From: DASTFP01 sp963744345
GTDB taxonomy: Bacteria; Verrucomicrobiota; Verrucomicrobiia; Chthoniobacterales; Terrimicrobiaceae
NCBI GenBank assembly: GCA_963744345.1
Contig: CAVUTD010000007.1
Location: 117,913-181,912, forward strand
Reading direction: 5' to 3'
DNA length: 64,000 nucleotides
Part shown: positions 9,047 to 16,929 of the stretch, in pieces
Layout: each line of letters begins with the position of its first letter
How positions within the stretch are numbered: the first letter of the stretch is position 1
The notes under the pieces: generated by a model
What the model saw: the letters and a program-made list of their open reading frames with translations, nothing else
Databases searched by the model: none
What the model was told of the DNA's origin: nothing
Translations under genes and position numbers: made by a program

Positions 9047-9451
9047 ATGAGCGTGAAAGTATACGGATGCAATCATGTCGCCATCGAAGTCGATGACGTG
9101 AACAAGGCGGTCGCCTTTTACGAGGACGTCTTCAATCTGGAAAAACTGGATGGAGGGGAGGGCGATGCCTTTTTTAAGCTCGGCGAACATCAATTCCTCG
9201 CCATCTTCGAGGTCGACGAGGTGAAGCCGGACCAAAGTCGCCATTTTGGAATCATGGTGCGGGATGAAAGCCAGCTTGCTGAGGTGCGCGAGAAGGTCAC
9301 CAAAAAATACGGCTTGAAACTCATTCCGGGCTTTCGCTGCGACTTCCGCGATCCATTTGGCAATCGAATTCAAGTGGTGGATCTGCACGACGAGTCTTTG
9401 GTGTGGTTGTTGCCTTACCAGGAAGTCCAGAAGGCCGGGATAAAATTTTGA
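9047..9451 (+). CDS. VOC/glyoxalase-family protein
   Basis: A 134-residue vicinal-oxygen-chelate fold protein. The N-terminal half opens with the strand GCNHVAIEVDDVNKAVAFYE, with the metal-binding-type His, and the second half closes with FRDPFGNRIQVVDLHD, the usual Phe-Gly-Asn turn before the last metal ligand. VOC proteins include glyoxalases, extradiol dioxygenases and antibiotic-binding proteins; the substrate is not predictable. ATG 9047 is preferred because the in-frame upstream stretch is Gln/Arg-rich and unlike the family. It is the first of three VOC genes in this 3-kb stretch. Confidence 0.88.
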   Translation: MSVKVYGCNHVAIEVDDVNKAVAFYEDVFNLEKLDGGEGDAFFKLGEHQFLAIFEVDEVKPDQSRHFGIMVRDESQLAEVREKVTKKYGLKLIPGFRCDFRDPFGNRIQVVDLHDESLVWLLPYQEVQKAGIKF

Positions 9452-9523
9452 GCAACGAATGCCTGCCGCAACCCTGATGACCAAGGGGCGTTAATCTGAG
9501 AATCTCAGGATGCAACGTCCTCG

Positions 9524-10336
9524 ATGGACCGGCTCATCCGTCATGTCATTAACATGAAGAGGTTGCTTGAGAACAAGAACGCGGTGATTTACGGAGCCGG
9601 CGGTGCGATCGGGGGCGCGATCGCTCGTGCCTTTGCGCGTGAGGGGGCGAAGGTCTTTCTCGCCGGCCGCACCCTTGCGAAGCTCGACAAAGTGGCGCAA
9701 GAAATTTCATGCGCGGGTGGCACAGCCGAAATCGCGGAGGTAGACGCTCTCGACAGGAAATCCCTCGAGAAGCATATCGTCGGAATGGCTAACGCAAACG
9801 GCATTGATATCTGCTTCAACGCCATCGGAATTGAAGATGTTCAAGGAACTCCGCTCATCGAGATGTCGCTCGAGGATTTTTCTCGACCGATCACGATAGC
9901 GACCAGAACGCAGTTCCTGACAGCCAAGGCAGTTGCTCCGCATATGATGAGAAGGAAGTCAGGCGTAATCATGATGATTACCGCGACCCCGGCACGCATG
10001 GGTATTCCGCTGGTCGGTGGCTTCAGCGTCGCGTGCGCCGCCATTGAAGGATTTTCCCGCAGCCTGGCCGCCGAACTCGGCCCGCACGGCGTGCGCGTCC
10101 TTTGCCTGCGTTCCGCCGGGTCACCCGAGTCGATTACAGATACTCTCGATGTTCACGCCGCCGGCAACAGAGTAACCCGTGACGAATTCATAAATTCTCT
10201 GAAGGAAATGACTCTCCTGAAGCGGCTGCCTTCATTGACCGACGTCGGCAATGCGGCAGCGATCATGGCGTCGGACTATGCCAGCTCAATGACCGGAACC
10301 ATCGCCAATATCACCTGCGGACAGATCGTGGATTAG
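9524..10336 (+). CDS. SDR-fold protein lacking the canonical YxxxK pair
   Basis: A Rossmann-fold short-chain dehydrogenase-like protein of 270 residues (260 from ATG 9554). The dinucleotide motif is YGAGGAIGGAIARAF and the NAG-type strand is FNAIGIED. Where classical SDRs carry Y-x-x-x-K, this protein reads GGFSVACAAIEGFSRSL, so Tyr is replaced by Phe and Lys by Cys. The following AAELGPHGVRVLCLR is well conserved. The fold and cofactor site are intact, but classical proton-relay catalysis would not be possible; it may be a non-canonical reductase or a binding protein. It stands alone on its strand between the VOC and GFA genes. Confidence 0.88.
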   Translation: MDRLIRHVINMKRLLENKNAVIYGAGGAIGGAIARAFAREGAKVFLAGRTLAKLDKVAQEISCAGGTAEIAEVDALDRKSLEKHIVGMANANGIDICFNAIGIEDVQGTPLIEMSLEDFSRPITIATRTQFLTAKAVAPHMMRRKSGVIMMITATPARMGIPLVGGFSVACAAIEGFSRSLAAELGPHGVRVLCLRSAGSPESITDTLDVHAAGNRVTRDEFINSLKEMTLLKRLPSLTDVGNAAAIMASDYASSMTGTIANITCGQIVD

Positions 10337-10424
10337 TAAAGGTTTCGACGGGTGTGAGTATGCTTAGAGACAGAACCAAGCGCCTAAACCAAACTCAAGC
10401 GTCAAGACTAAAGAAGAAAAGCTT

Positions 10425-10862
10425 ATGACTATTCCGTTTTACGGTGGATGCGCCTGCGGCGCGATTCGCTATGAATGCACGGCTGAACCGCTGGAAATGT
10501 TTTGCTGTCACTGCCGTGACTGTCAGCGTGCCAGTGGTGGCGCGTATTCCCCGGCGATTCTGGTTCCTTCGAAGGCCTTCAAGCTGACACGGGGCTCCCC
10601 GAGACACTATTCAACACCCAGCGCCGCGGGTGGCACGCATACACGTGGCTTTTGCTCGGAGTGTGGTTCCCGGCTCCTGGGAGCGATTGATCCGACCTCA
10701 CCGTTCATCGGTATTTGCGCTTCCAGTTTGGATGATCCGAGCTGGTTTGCCCCAAAATTTGATATTTTCGCTTCCGACGCGCAGCCTTGGGACCACATGA
10801 ACCCGGCGCTTCCGAAGTTTGAGCACTATGCTCCCTTTGCCGACGCGAAAATCACGAGATAA
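10425..10862 (+). CDS. GFA/CENP-V family zinc protein
   Basis: A 145-residue protein of the Gfa-like family. Zinc ligands are visible in order: GGCACGAIRYEC, CCHCRDCQRASGG and FCSECGSRL. The family is named for the glutathione-dependent formaldehyde-activating enzyme, but most members have no proven formaldehyde chemistry and the shared feature is the cysteine-bound zinc site. The length is typical. The ATG follows an A-rich stretch with a weak ribosome site (AAGAAGAAAAGC). It belongs to the cluster of small detoxification-type genes. Confidence 0.9.
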   Translation: MTIPFYGGCACGAIRYECTAEPLEMFCCHCRDCQRASGGAYSPAILVPSKAFKLTRGSPRHYSTPSAAGGTHTRGFCSECGSRLLGAIDPTSPFIGICASSLDDPSWFAPKFDIFASDAQPWDHMNPALPKFEHYAPFADAKITR

Positions 10863-11064
10863 CCGTGTTACCAAGAGGTGATCCTGGTTGCCGGGGTGGC
10901 GATTCGGTCTCAGCACATTCTCCGTTGCACTGCGGCAATGTTTGACAAGGCAAGAAGATCGCTAATTTTGGCGGCAATGGACGAACTCACTCTTTCAGAC
11001 TACCGTCAAGCGCCTCAGCTCTGATAGGGCAGGCACCTGCAGGAACCTCACTGAAAGAAAAAGC

Positions 11065-11508
11065 ATGATCGAAACAGAACAGAATACCGCGATAACCGTT
11101 CAACCGTACCTCTTCTTCGATGGGCGTTGCGAAGAGGCGGTCGAGTTCTATCGCAGCACACTGGGCGCCGAGATAACCACCCTGATGCGATTCAAGGATA
11201 GTCCTGATCCTGGAATGTCCCCCGCCGACTCTCAGGACAAGGTGATGCATGCCAGCTTTCGCATCGGCGATACCACGGTGATGGCCTCGGATGGCGAATG
11301 CGGTGGAAAGCCGATCTTCGAAGGCTTCTCGCTTTCTTTAACGGTTCCTGATGATGGCGAGGCTGATCGTCTCTTCGCGGCTTTGGCTGAAGGGGGGCGT
11401 GTGCAGATGCCTTTGACCAAAACGTTCTTCTCTTCGCACTTTGGCATGGTCGTTGATCGCTTCGGCGTCGCCTGGACGATCGTGGCGGCGCCGCCCACAA
11501 CCGATTGA
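11065..11508 (+). CDS. PhnB-like VOC protein
   Basis: A 147-residue VOC protein of the PhnB / 3-demethylubiquinone-methyltransferase-like group. It opens with VQPYLFFDGRCEEAVEFY, has the central MHASFRIGDTTVMASDG and ends with FFSSHFGMVVDRFGVAWTIV, where HFG and the D-RFG-V-W pattern are diagnostic. Family members are dimeric and of mostly unknown function. It is separated by 280 bp from a second PhnB-like gene; both look independently expressed. Confidence 0.9.
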   Translation: MIETEQNTAITVQPYLFFDGRCEEAVEFYRSTLGAEITTLMRFKDSPDPGMSPADSQDKVMHASFRIGDTTVMASDGECGGKPIFEGFSLSLTVPDDGEADRLFAALAEGGRVQMPLTKTFFSSHFGMVVDRFGVAWTIVAAPPTTD

Positions 11509-11788
11509 TCCGACGTTGCTCCAGAAATCGTTCAATGGCCACGAAGCAGCGGTAGCGCAACCCTGCCGGCGAGTAAGGCCTCAATTAGACCGGTTACTTC
11601 AGCGTTCTGTATTTCTTAAAACCCGCAGCAACTCTATCGCATCGCAAGCATGCGCAATAACAAATGTTGAATTGCTCCATCGCTCCGCAGTGCTCATCTA
11701 TTTGTTAGGACTCTGTTTGAGTCGTGTCTCTCTCGAGCTAGCGGGGTGCTAACTCGAAACCCACAAACGTAAAGAAAAGGAGAAAACT

Positions 11789-12256
11789 ATGAGTGATAAA
11801 GCCATTCCTGCCGGACACCACACCGTGACGCCTTACCTGGCCATTAAGAACGCTGCCAAGGCATTGGAGTTCTATAAGGTGGCGTTCGGGGCGACTGAAA
11901 CCTACAAATTGATGATGCCTGATGGCCGCCTCGGTCATGCGGAAATTCGCCTTGGCGATTCCATGATTATGATGTCGGACGAATTCCCCGAGTACGGCGG
12001 CACTGCGCCGGAAACGCTGGGCGGATCGACCGTGAACATCCATCTTTATGTCGAGGACGTCGATGCGTTCTTCAAGAAGGCACTTGCCGCCGGTGCCATA
12101 GAGCGCAAACCGGTTATGGATCAGTTTTACGGAGACCGCTCCGGACAGCTCCAAGATCCTTTCGGTCACCTCTGGTGGATCGCCACCCATAAGGAAGACG
12201 TCGCGCCAGATGAAATGCAGAAGCGCGTGGAAGCGATGTTTGCAGACAACGGATAA
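11789..12256 (+). CDS. PhnB-like VOC protein
   Basis: A 155-residue VOC protein with a strong ribosome site (AAAGGAGAAAACT before ATG). The start TVTPYLAIKNAAKALEFYK, the central GHAEIRLGDSMIMMSDEFPE and the end YGDRSGQLQDPFGHLWWIAT carry the YGDR and DPFGH-W-IAT motifs of the PhnB/glyoxalase-like group. The C-terminal tail HKEDVAPDEMQKR is typical. It differs enough from the preceding VOC gene not to be a recent copy. The substrate is unknown. Confidence 0.92.
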   Translation: MSDKAIPAGHHTVTPYLAIKNAAKALEFYKVAFGATETYKLMMPDGRLGHAEIRLGDSMIMMSDEFPEYGGTAPETLGGSTVNIHLYVEDVDAFFKKALAAGAIERKPVMDQFYGDRSGQLQDPFGHLWWIATHKEDVAPDEMQKRVEAMFADNG

Positions 12257-12881
12257 GGAAAAAACAGAGAGCACTGCGGTTGCATAGTAGAGCATCTCAG
12301 AAATCAATCCCAAGAGCGCGCTGAGAGGCGACAGCTTTGGGATTCTGGATGTTCCGCACAGGCTGCTCGCGCTCACATTGCGAATGGAGCCGTAAAGATT
12401 CGGCAGAGGCGCTGCAGGCTTGGGCAGAGGTCTTGGCGGACGACTCGATCATCAAGACCCGTCATTGCGGGGAACGGTGCTACGTAAAAGAGGCAACCCA
12501 AGCGGCATTGGAGTGGCTCGAAGTAAGCCTGATCTGTAGCGGGCGGTCTATGCTATGACCGTCGCAAATTCTTTCTTCTTTCTGCTTTGTCTACCGGGCG
12601 GTCGCAGACCGCCGCCACAATCTGCTGGTGCCTGAGCGCTGGGCCGCCTCCATAGCTTAGAGGCGCTGCGCCACAACGCAACGTGTTTCATGGAATCGCC
12701 GGGATCATGTCGCGAGTGATTGGAAGTCGCAGAGTTGTCACTGCAACGGCTACAGTTTTCAGTGGCGTAGCGTGCGCTCTGCACGAAAAGCTTTGGCCAA
12801 ATGTCGAAATGAGTGGTCGTCGAACGTCTTCGATGTGAAGCCGCGGGATGTCTCCCGGCAGCAAACAAGAAAAGGCAATTT
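12257..12881. other. 625-bp intergenic stretch without a supported gene
   Basis: Short open frames here lack ribosome sites and recognisable protein features. The only structured element seen is a pair of GGTC...GACC inverted repeats around 12.54-12.61 kb, listed separately. Confidence 0.5.
12541..12613. repeat. two REP-like GGTC...GACC palindromes
   Basis: The first element has CGGTC (12544-12548) facing GACCG (12557-12561) across an 8-nt loop. The second has GGCGGTC (12597-12603) facing GACCGCC (12607-12613) across a 3-nt loop. Both are preceded by a similar lead, TGTAGCGGGCGGTC and CTACCGGGCGGTC. Two related short palindromes in a long gene-free gap resemble dispersed intergenic REP elements; a hairpin at the RNA level or an operator is also possible. 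Confidence 0.45.
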
Positions 12882-13148
12882 ATGAAATACGCGTTACTCG
12901 TTTACCAATCACAAGATTACTTCGACCGCCGCGATGACGCAGCCGCCATGGCGGCTGGGAAGGCCTACGGTGAGGCCCTTCAAGCTGCGGGGGTTTTTGT
13001 CGGCGGCGCGGGACTGGAGTCGCCGCGCGCAGCGACGACTGTCTCGGTCCGCGACGGAAAGCGGCAAGTTCACGATGGTCCGTATGCCGAGACCAAAGAG
13101 TTTCTCGCCGGATTCGGCATCATTACACGACCGGCTGGGAGAGTCTGA
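12882..13148 (+). CDS. YCII/DGPF-family protein, C-terminally truncated
   Basis: The first 80 residues are a normal YCII-related protein: MKYALLVYQSQDYF, the acidic mid-segment, then the family hallmark DGPYAETKEFLAGFGII (DGPF signature with Y for F). After this the sequence departs from the family and stops at residue 88, about 30 residues early. The stop overlaps the ATG of the next frame (TGATG). The junction at about 13,120 appears to be a deletion that fused this gene to the 3' part of a sigma-factor gene. YCII/DGPF proteins are the usual genomic partners of ECF42-type sigma factors. Confidence 0.8.
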   Translation: MKYALLVYQSQDYFDRRDDAAAMAAGKAYGEALQAAGVFVGGAGLESPRAATTVSVRDGKRQVHDGPYAETKEFLAGFGIITRPAGRV

Positions 13149-13780
13149 TGGATGTCAGTTCAACGCAGCACGCTCTTGCAGGAGACGCCATCGCCATCGG
13201 ACGAACCCTGGTTCAATTGATGCCAAGCGAACCTGAAACGCTCGGCTTGTTGGCGCTCATGCTGCACTGTGAAGCGCGACGTGAAGCACGCTATTCGCGC
13301 GAGGGCGAGTTTGTGCCGCTCGACCGGCAGAACACCGCTCTCTGGTCTCGGCCAATGATTGACGAGGCCGAAAGGTACCTGCGCGCAGCGGCGGAGTTCA
13401 AACGGATGGGACGCTATCAATTGGAAGCAGCCATTCAATCCATTCACGCCGACCGGGCCATCAGCGGATCTATCGACTGGCCGGAGATCGTCCTGCTCTA
13501 TGAGGGGTTGGTGCAGATCTGCCCGGGCATTGGTTCGCTTGTCGGCCGAGCTGTTGCGCTGGGGCAAGCGGGGAATGTCACCGCGGGATTTGCTGCGCTT
13601 GAGCAGATCCCGCTCAGCCGAGTTGCTAATTACCAGCCCTTTTGGGCCGCCCGCGGACATTTGTTGCAATTGCTCAACAGGAAAGACGAAGCGCAGAAAG
13701 CGTTCAATCGTGCCGCGAGCCTAACCGATGACCCGGCGTTGCGTGATTACCTTTTCAAACGTTCGGCCGACAATATTTGA
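13127..13780 (+). pseudogene. 3' remnant of an ECF42-type sigma factor (C-terminal TPR-like extension)
   Basis: From residue 1 of the ORF at ATG 13148 the protein is the helical C-terminal extension of DUF6596/ECF42-type sigma factors: AIAIGRTLVQLMPSEPETLG, LLALMLHCEARREAR, LWSRPMIDEAERYLRAA, YQLEAAIQSIHADRA and a closing TPR-like FNRAASLTDDPALRDYLFKR. Sigma regions 2 and 4 are absent. Upstream in the same frame the codons read YTTGWESL, fitting the segment that normally follows an NEGY motif, so the homology starts right at the YCII break. A GGGAG six bases before ATG 13148 could still allow a 210-residue helical protein to be made. It cannot act as a sigma factor. Confidence 0.72.
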
Positions 13781-13802
13781 AAGGAACCAACACAAAAAGC
13801 CT

Positions 13803-14360
13803 ATGAATGATACATTTCTTCCTCCCATCGAAAAGCCCCAGGGACTCATCGCCAACCTGGCGTATTATTTTACGCGAAGGCAATTTGGCAAAGTTCTCAC
13901 GCCGCTCAAAGTGCATAGTGCGCGGTTGCCGCCTGCCTTCGGTCTATTCTACGCGAAGGTCAGCAAGCTCGACAAAAAGCTTCTGCTGCCGCCGGAGACT
14001 GTCCACCTGATTCGTGAAAAAGTGTCGCGGATCAACGTCTGCCTCTTCTGCATGGATATCGGCCGGTCGTTTACGATCAAAGCGTCAATGAACGAGGCCA
14101 AATTTGATGCGCTGGAGGAATATCGCACGAGCAGCCTTTTTACAGATGCAGAACGTGCCGCGCTGGACTATGTGAGCGAGTTGACAAAAGACAAGAAAGT
14201 TAACCCCGACACCTTTGCGCGGATGTCCCGCTATTATTCCGAACGGGAAATCTGTGAGATCGTCTGGCTCGTTGCCAGCGAGCATCTCTACAATATGACT
14301 AATATCGGTCTGAACATCCATTCGGACATGCTCTGTGACATTGGAAGGAAGAAGAAGTAG
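13803..14360 (+). CDS. carboxymuconolactone decarboxylase (CMD/AhpD-like) protein
   Basis: A 185-residue all-helical protein with the AhpD-type redox motif in REKVSRINVCLFCMDIGRSF (C-x-x-C). A later segment, ICEIVWLVASEHLYNMTNIG, is typical of CMD-family peroxidase-like proteins. Family members are AhpD-like alkylhydroperoxidase reductants or decarboxylases; the CxxC favours a redox role. CMD genes are frequent near YCII and ECF sigma loci, which fits the position 20 bp after the sigma remnant. ATG 13803 is preferred over the earlier in-frame starts, which overlap the preceding gene. Confidence 0.9.
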   Translation: MNDTFLPPIEKPQGLIANLAYYFTRRQFGKVLTPLKVHSARLPPAFGLFYAKVSKLDKKLLLPPETVHLIREKVSRINVCLFCMDIGRSFTIKASMNEAKFDALEEYRTSSLFTDAERAALDYVSELTKDKKVNPDTFARMSRYYSEREICEIVWLVASEHLYNMTNIGLNIHSDMLCDIGRKKK

Positions 14361-14473
14361 CCACAGTTTTGTGGAGACGTTTTTCCTTGAGGGGTTTACT
14401 TCGTAACCGTCTCGCGAGCGTCTCTCGCATCAGAACAACTATGACCTTATACTGTTCGGAAATATAGCAGGTC

Positions 14474-14737
14474 ATGACACTAAAGATTCTTAGAAGCGTC
14501 CTCGGCTGGTGCACGGTTATTAACATGGGGCTGCTGCTGGTGTGGTTCGCGTCCTTCGTCCTCGCGCACGATTCCATCTTCCGGTACCATGGACGCTGGT
14601 TCAGATTGCCGGTCGAGAAGTTCGACGAAATTCACTATGCCGGCATGAGCCGATTCAAAATCGGCCTCTTTCTGCTGAACCTCGTTCCCTATCTCGCGTT
14701 GCGCATCGGAGGTATCGAGGAGAAAAGTGACCGATAG
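14474..14737 (+). CDS. small membrane protein, DUF6868-like
   Basis: An 87-residue protein with two hydrophobic helices (about residues 8-30 and 62-78), joined by a short loop with FRYHGRWFRLPVEKFDEIHY. The YHGRWF-L...FD..HY pattern is typical of the small two-helix DUF6868 family. Function is unknown. The ATG at 14474 follows AGCAGG at a short spacing. It lies at the end of the run of small stress-type genes. Confidence 0.8.
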   Translation: MTLKILRSVLGWCTVINMGLLLVWFASFVLAHDSIFRYHGRWFRLPVEKFDEIHYAGMSRFKIGLFLLNLVPYLALRIGGIEEKSDR

Positions 14738-14965
14738 AGTCGGGCGGCATTGCCCCTATCGCGAGCTTCTGCTCTTTAAAAACCAGGAACTTCACCTTTG
14801 GCAACGTGATGCTCATCTACCACCAGCTAAGCCATGGAATTTGTGAGAAAGGATAATTGCCGCATTGCAGACGGCCCTGGACGGGCTAATTGAGGAACCA
14901 ACGAAGACCTGGATGCGCGATGGTGCATGAAGAGAACGTCCGACCACCGAAGCAAATAAGCCAAG

Positions 14966-15502
14966 ATGTTGCCTCGTAAACCTGAAGATTGGCCAAGTGC
15001 GTTCGAGCAGAATCTCAACGCCGGCGATCTCGATGCGGTCATGACACTGTACGAACAGAATGCGCGTTTTGTCGTGAGGTCTGGCGAGACAATCGTTGGT
15101 CGCCATCGAATTCGTGACGTGGTAGCGGGACTCATCAAGGCGAAAACGAAAATGAAGAGCCGGGTGGTCAAGGCGATCACCCTCGACAATGTGGCTTTGC
15201 TATATACCGACTTTCAGGGCACGACGGTCAATGCGTCGGGAACGACCATCGAGGTCCGCTCCAATGCCATCGAGGTGCTCCGGCAACAGCCGGACGGCAC
15301 CTGGCAGCTTATCATGGGAGACCCCAATGGCCGCGATAAAGAAGTAATTTCCCGAGATCCCGCCGCGCGTGGAGTATCTCTGACAACGTTCGGAGAAAAA
15401 TTCTTACGCCTGCTGAAAGAGGCGGAACGATTGCAGGCCGAGCTAAATAAGGAAGTCAAGGCAGAGCAACAGAGGTGCCTTGAAGCACCAATCGCCGTTT
15501 GA
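14966..15502 (+). CDS. SnoaL/DUF4440-like (NTF2-fold) protein
   Basis: A 178-residue protein. Residues 1-115 match the cone-shaped NTF2 fold of the DUF4440/YybH group (WPSAFEQNLNAGDLDAVMTL at the start, GRHRIRDVV in the middle, EVLRQQPDGTWQLIMGDPNG at the end). The remaining 60 residues form a charged helix ending in EAERLQAELNKEVKAEQQR, probably a coiled coil. Such proteins are often ketosteroid-isomerase-like enzymes or binding proteins; no catalytic site can be assigned. It is monocistronic, with more than 200 bp of gene-free DNA on each side. Confidence 0.8.
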   Translation: MLPRKPEDWPSAFEQNLNAGDLDAVMTLYEQNARFVVRSGETIVGRHRIRDVVAGLIKAKTKMKSRVVKAITLDNVALLYTDFQGTTVNASGTTIEVRSNAIEVLRQQPDGTWQLIMGDPNGRDKEVISRDPAARGVSLTTFGEKFLRLLKEAERLQAELNKEVKAEQQRCLEAPIAV

Positions 15503-15777
15503 GAACCGCTGAAAGGGTTCGAACTCGGGGTGCTTTGTCACATTCTTGAATGGCTGTGTTCAGACTAAGCGACGACATACTCGAAACCGACTCCAATGTC
15601 GTTCATTTTGGGGTGCCTGGGCGCAGCCAAGTTCAATCCTGGAAGGTTCCTTGAAGAGCAAATTCGTGATCATACTATTTATGCACGGAGCGCTTTGGAA
15701 ATGCAAAAAACGCAACATCGTTGTCCATAGCCGTTCGCTCTCATTCGTCATACTACGCCGGACATAATCAAAGCACC

Positions 15778-16404
15778 ATGAAGAGAAAGGCAAACGACAC
15801 TATGAAACATAGAATGTGTTCCATCTGCGCCGCCGTCATTATGGCGGGCATAATCACCACCCGCTTCGCGTTGGGCGAGGACGCCTCCCAAAAGGGCGAC
15901 CCGGGGATGGAAGAAATGATGAAGAAGGCCGAAGCGGCCGGCACCCCCGGGGCGGCACATAAAGCGCTCGAACCGCTCGTTGGGAACTGGACGGCCGAAG
16001 TCAAAACGTGGATGGCTCCGGACGCGCCGCCCGCGGTGACAAAGGCGACGGCGAAATCAAGCTGGATTATGAACGGCCGTTTCGTCCAGCAGGAGTTCAC
16101 CGGTGAATTTATGGGCAAGCCGTTTCGGGGAGTGAGCCTTATCGGCTACGACAACACGAAGGGAAAGTACAACAATATCTGGATCGACGACATGCATACC
16201 TCCATGTTCACGAGCGAGGGCAAAGGCGAGAACAACGTCATCACGCTCGAAGGCACGTATGATTGCCCCATCACGGGTGGAAAGGACCTGCCCATGAAAC
16301 AAGTGCTCCTCATTGTCAGCCCTGACAAACACGTCTTCGAAATGTACGATCCCACCAAAGCCGGCGCCTCCAAGACGATGGAAATTACGTATACACGGAA
16401 TTGA
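15778..16404 (+). CDS. exported DUF1579-family protein
   Basis: About 208 residues from ATG 15778, or 200 from ATG 15802 (MKHRMCSICAAVIMAGI), either of which gives a cleavable signal peptide ending around RFALGED. The mature part is a lipocalin-like beta barrel of the DUF1579 family: LEPLVGNWTAEVKTWM, SSWIMNGRFVQQEFTGEFMG, GVSLIGYDNTKGKYNNIWID and a final EITYTRN. DUF1579 proteins are periplasmic or secreted and of unknown function. The gene stands alone, with 275 bp of gene-free sequence upstream. Confidence 0.85.
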   Translation: MKRKANDTMKHRMCSICAAVIMAGIITTRFALGEDASQKGDPGMEEMMKKAEAAGTPGAAHKALEPLVGNWTAEVKTWMAPDAPPAVTKATAKSSWIMNGRFVQQEFTGEFMGKPFRGVSLIGYDNTKGKYNNIWIDDMHTSMFTSEGKGENNVITLEGTYDCPITGGKDLPMKQVLLIVSPDKHVFEMYDPTKAGASKTMEITYTRN

Positions 16405-16639
16405 AGTTGGCTCCCCTCGTCAGGAATGAAAGGATTACGGTGTGCTGGCTGATCGTTTAGCTGGTCAGGTCCCCCCGCGCAGGGCGTCCGTCCCTAACCA
16501 CAGGATCCGATCTTATCGGTCATAGACGACCCGGTTCGGTTTGGACTTGGGAAGGTGGGCATCTGGCAATGCGGTCCAGCCCTCGGTTCGCTCGTTGCTC
16601 ACTGAAGGCAGGAGGCACCCAGGATGCGGACGGTCCCCG

Positions 16640-16846
16640 ATGAGCGCACCATCAACACAATCTCCTTGCGCATGCGGTGCCGGGCTGAAATACTCCTATG
16701 CTCCTCCCATGCATTACCCGCTGCCCCCATCCGCTCGAGAAGAGGCCCGGCAGAGCACTTTGAGCTGGTTCATGCGCGCGCTGAACGGTCTGGAGCCCAA
16801 GGAGCAGCGCGAGCTGCTGAGGCAGATCCTCGGGACCTGCGACTAA
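16640..16846 (+). CDS. small Cys-motif protein upstream of the Cache/channel pair
   Basis: A 68-residue candidate. The N-terminal half has PCACGAGLKYSY, resembling the first half of a SEC-C zinc motif (CxCGSGxKY) without its closing Cys/His. The C-terminal half is an amphipathic helix (EPKEQRELLRQILGTCD). Codons in the 3' half use G/C at third positions like the genes that follow. A perfect AGGAGG (16611-16616) precedes ATG 16624 of a different frame, so the exact start is uncertain; a longer frame in phase with this one begins at 16541. The gene ends 83 bp before the Cache gene on the same strand. Confidence 0.4.
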   Translation: MSAPSTQSPCACGAGLKYSYAPPMHYPLPPSAREEARQSTLSWFMRALNGLEPKEQRELLRQILGTCD

Positions 16847-16929
16847 CATGCCGTTGCGGGGGAAGTCCCGGTGTCCTGCTATAATCCGGAGCCGGACCAA
16901 GAAAGCTAAACAGTAAAGGGAGGGCTTCG

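Noticed and set aside
10942..10968. TTGACA followed by TAATTT as promoter of the 11,065 gene
   Set aside because: The spacer is only 15 nt and the -10 match is weak; not strong enough to report as a feature.
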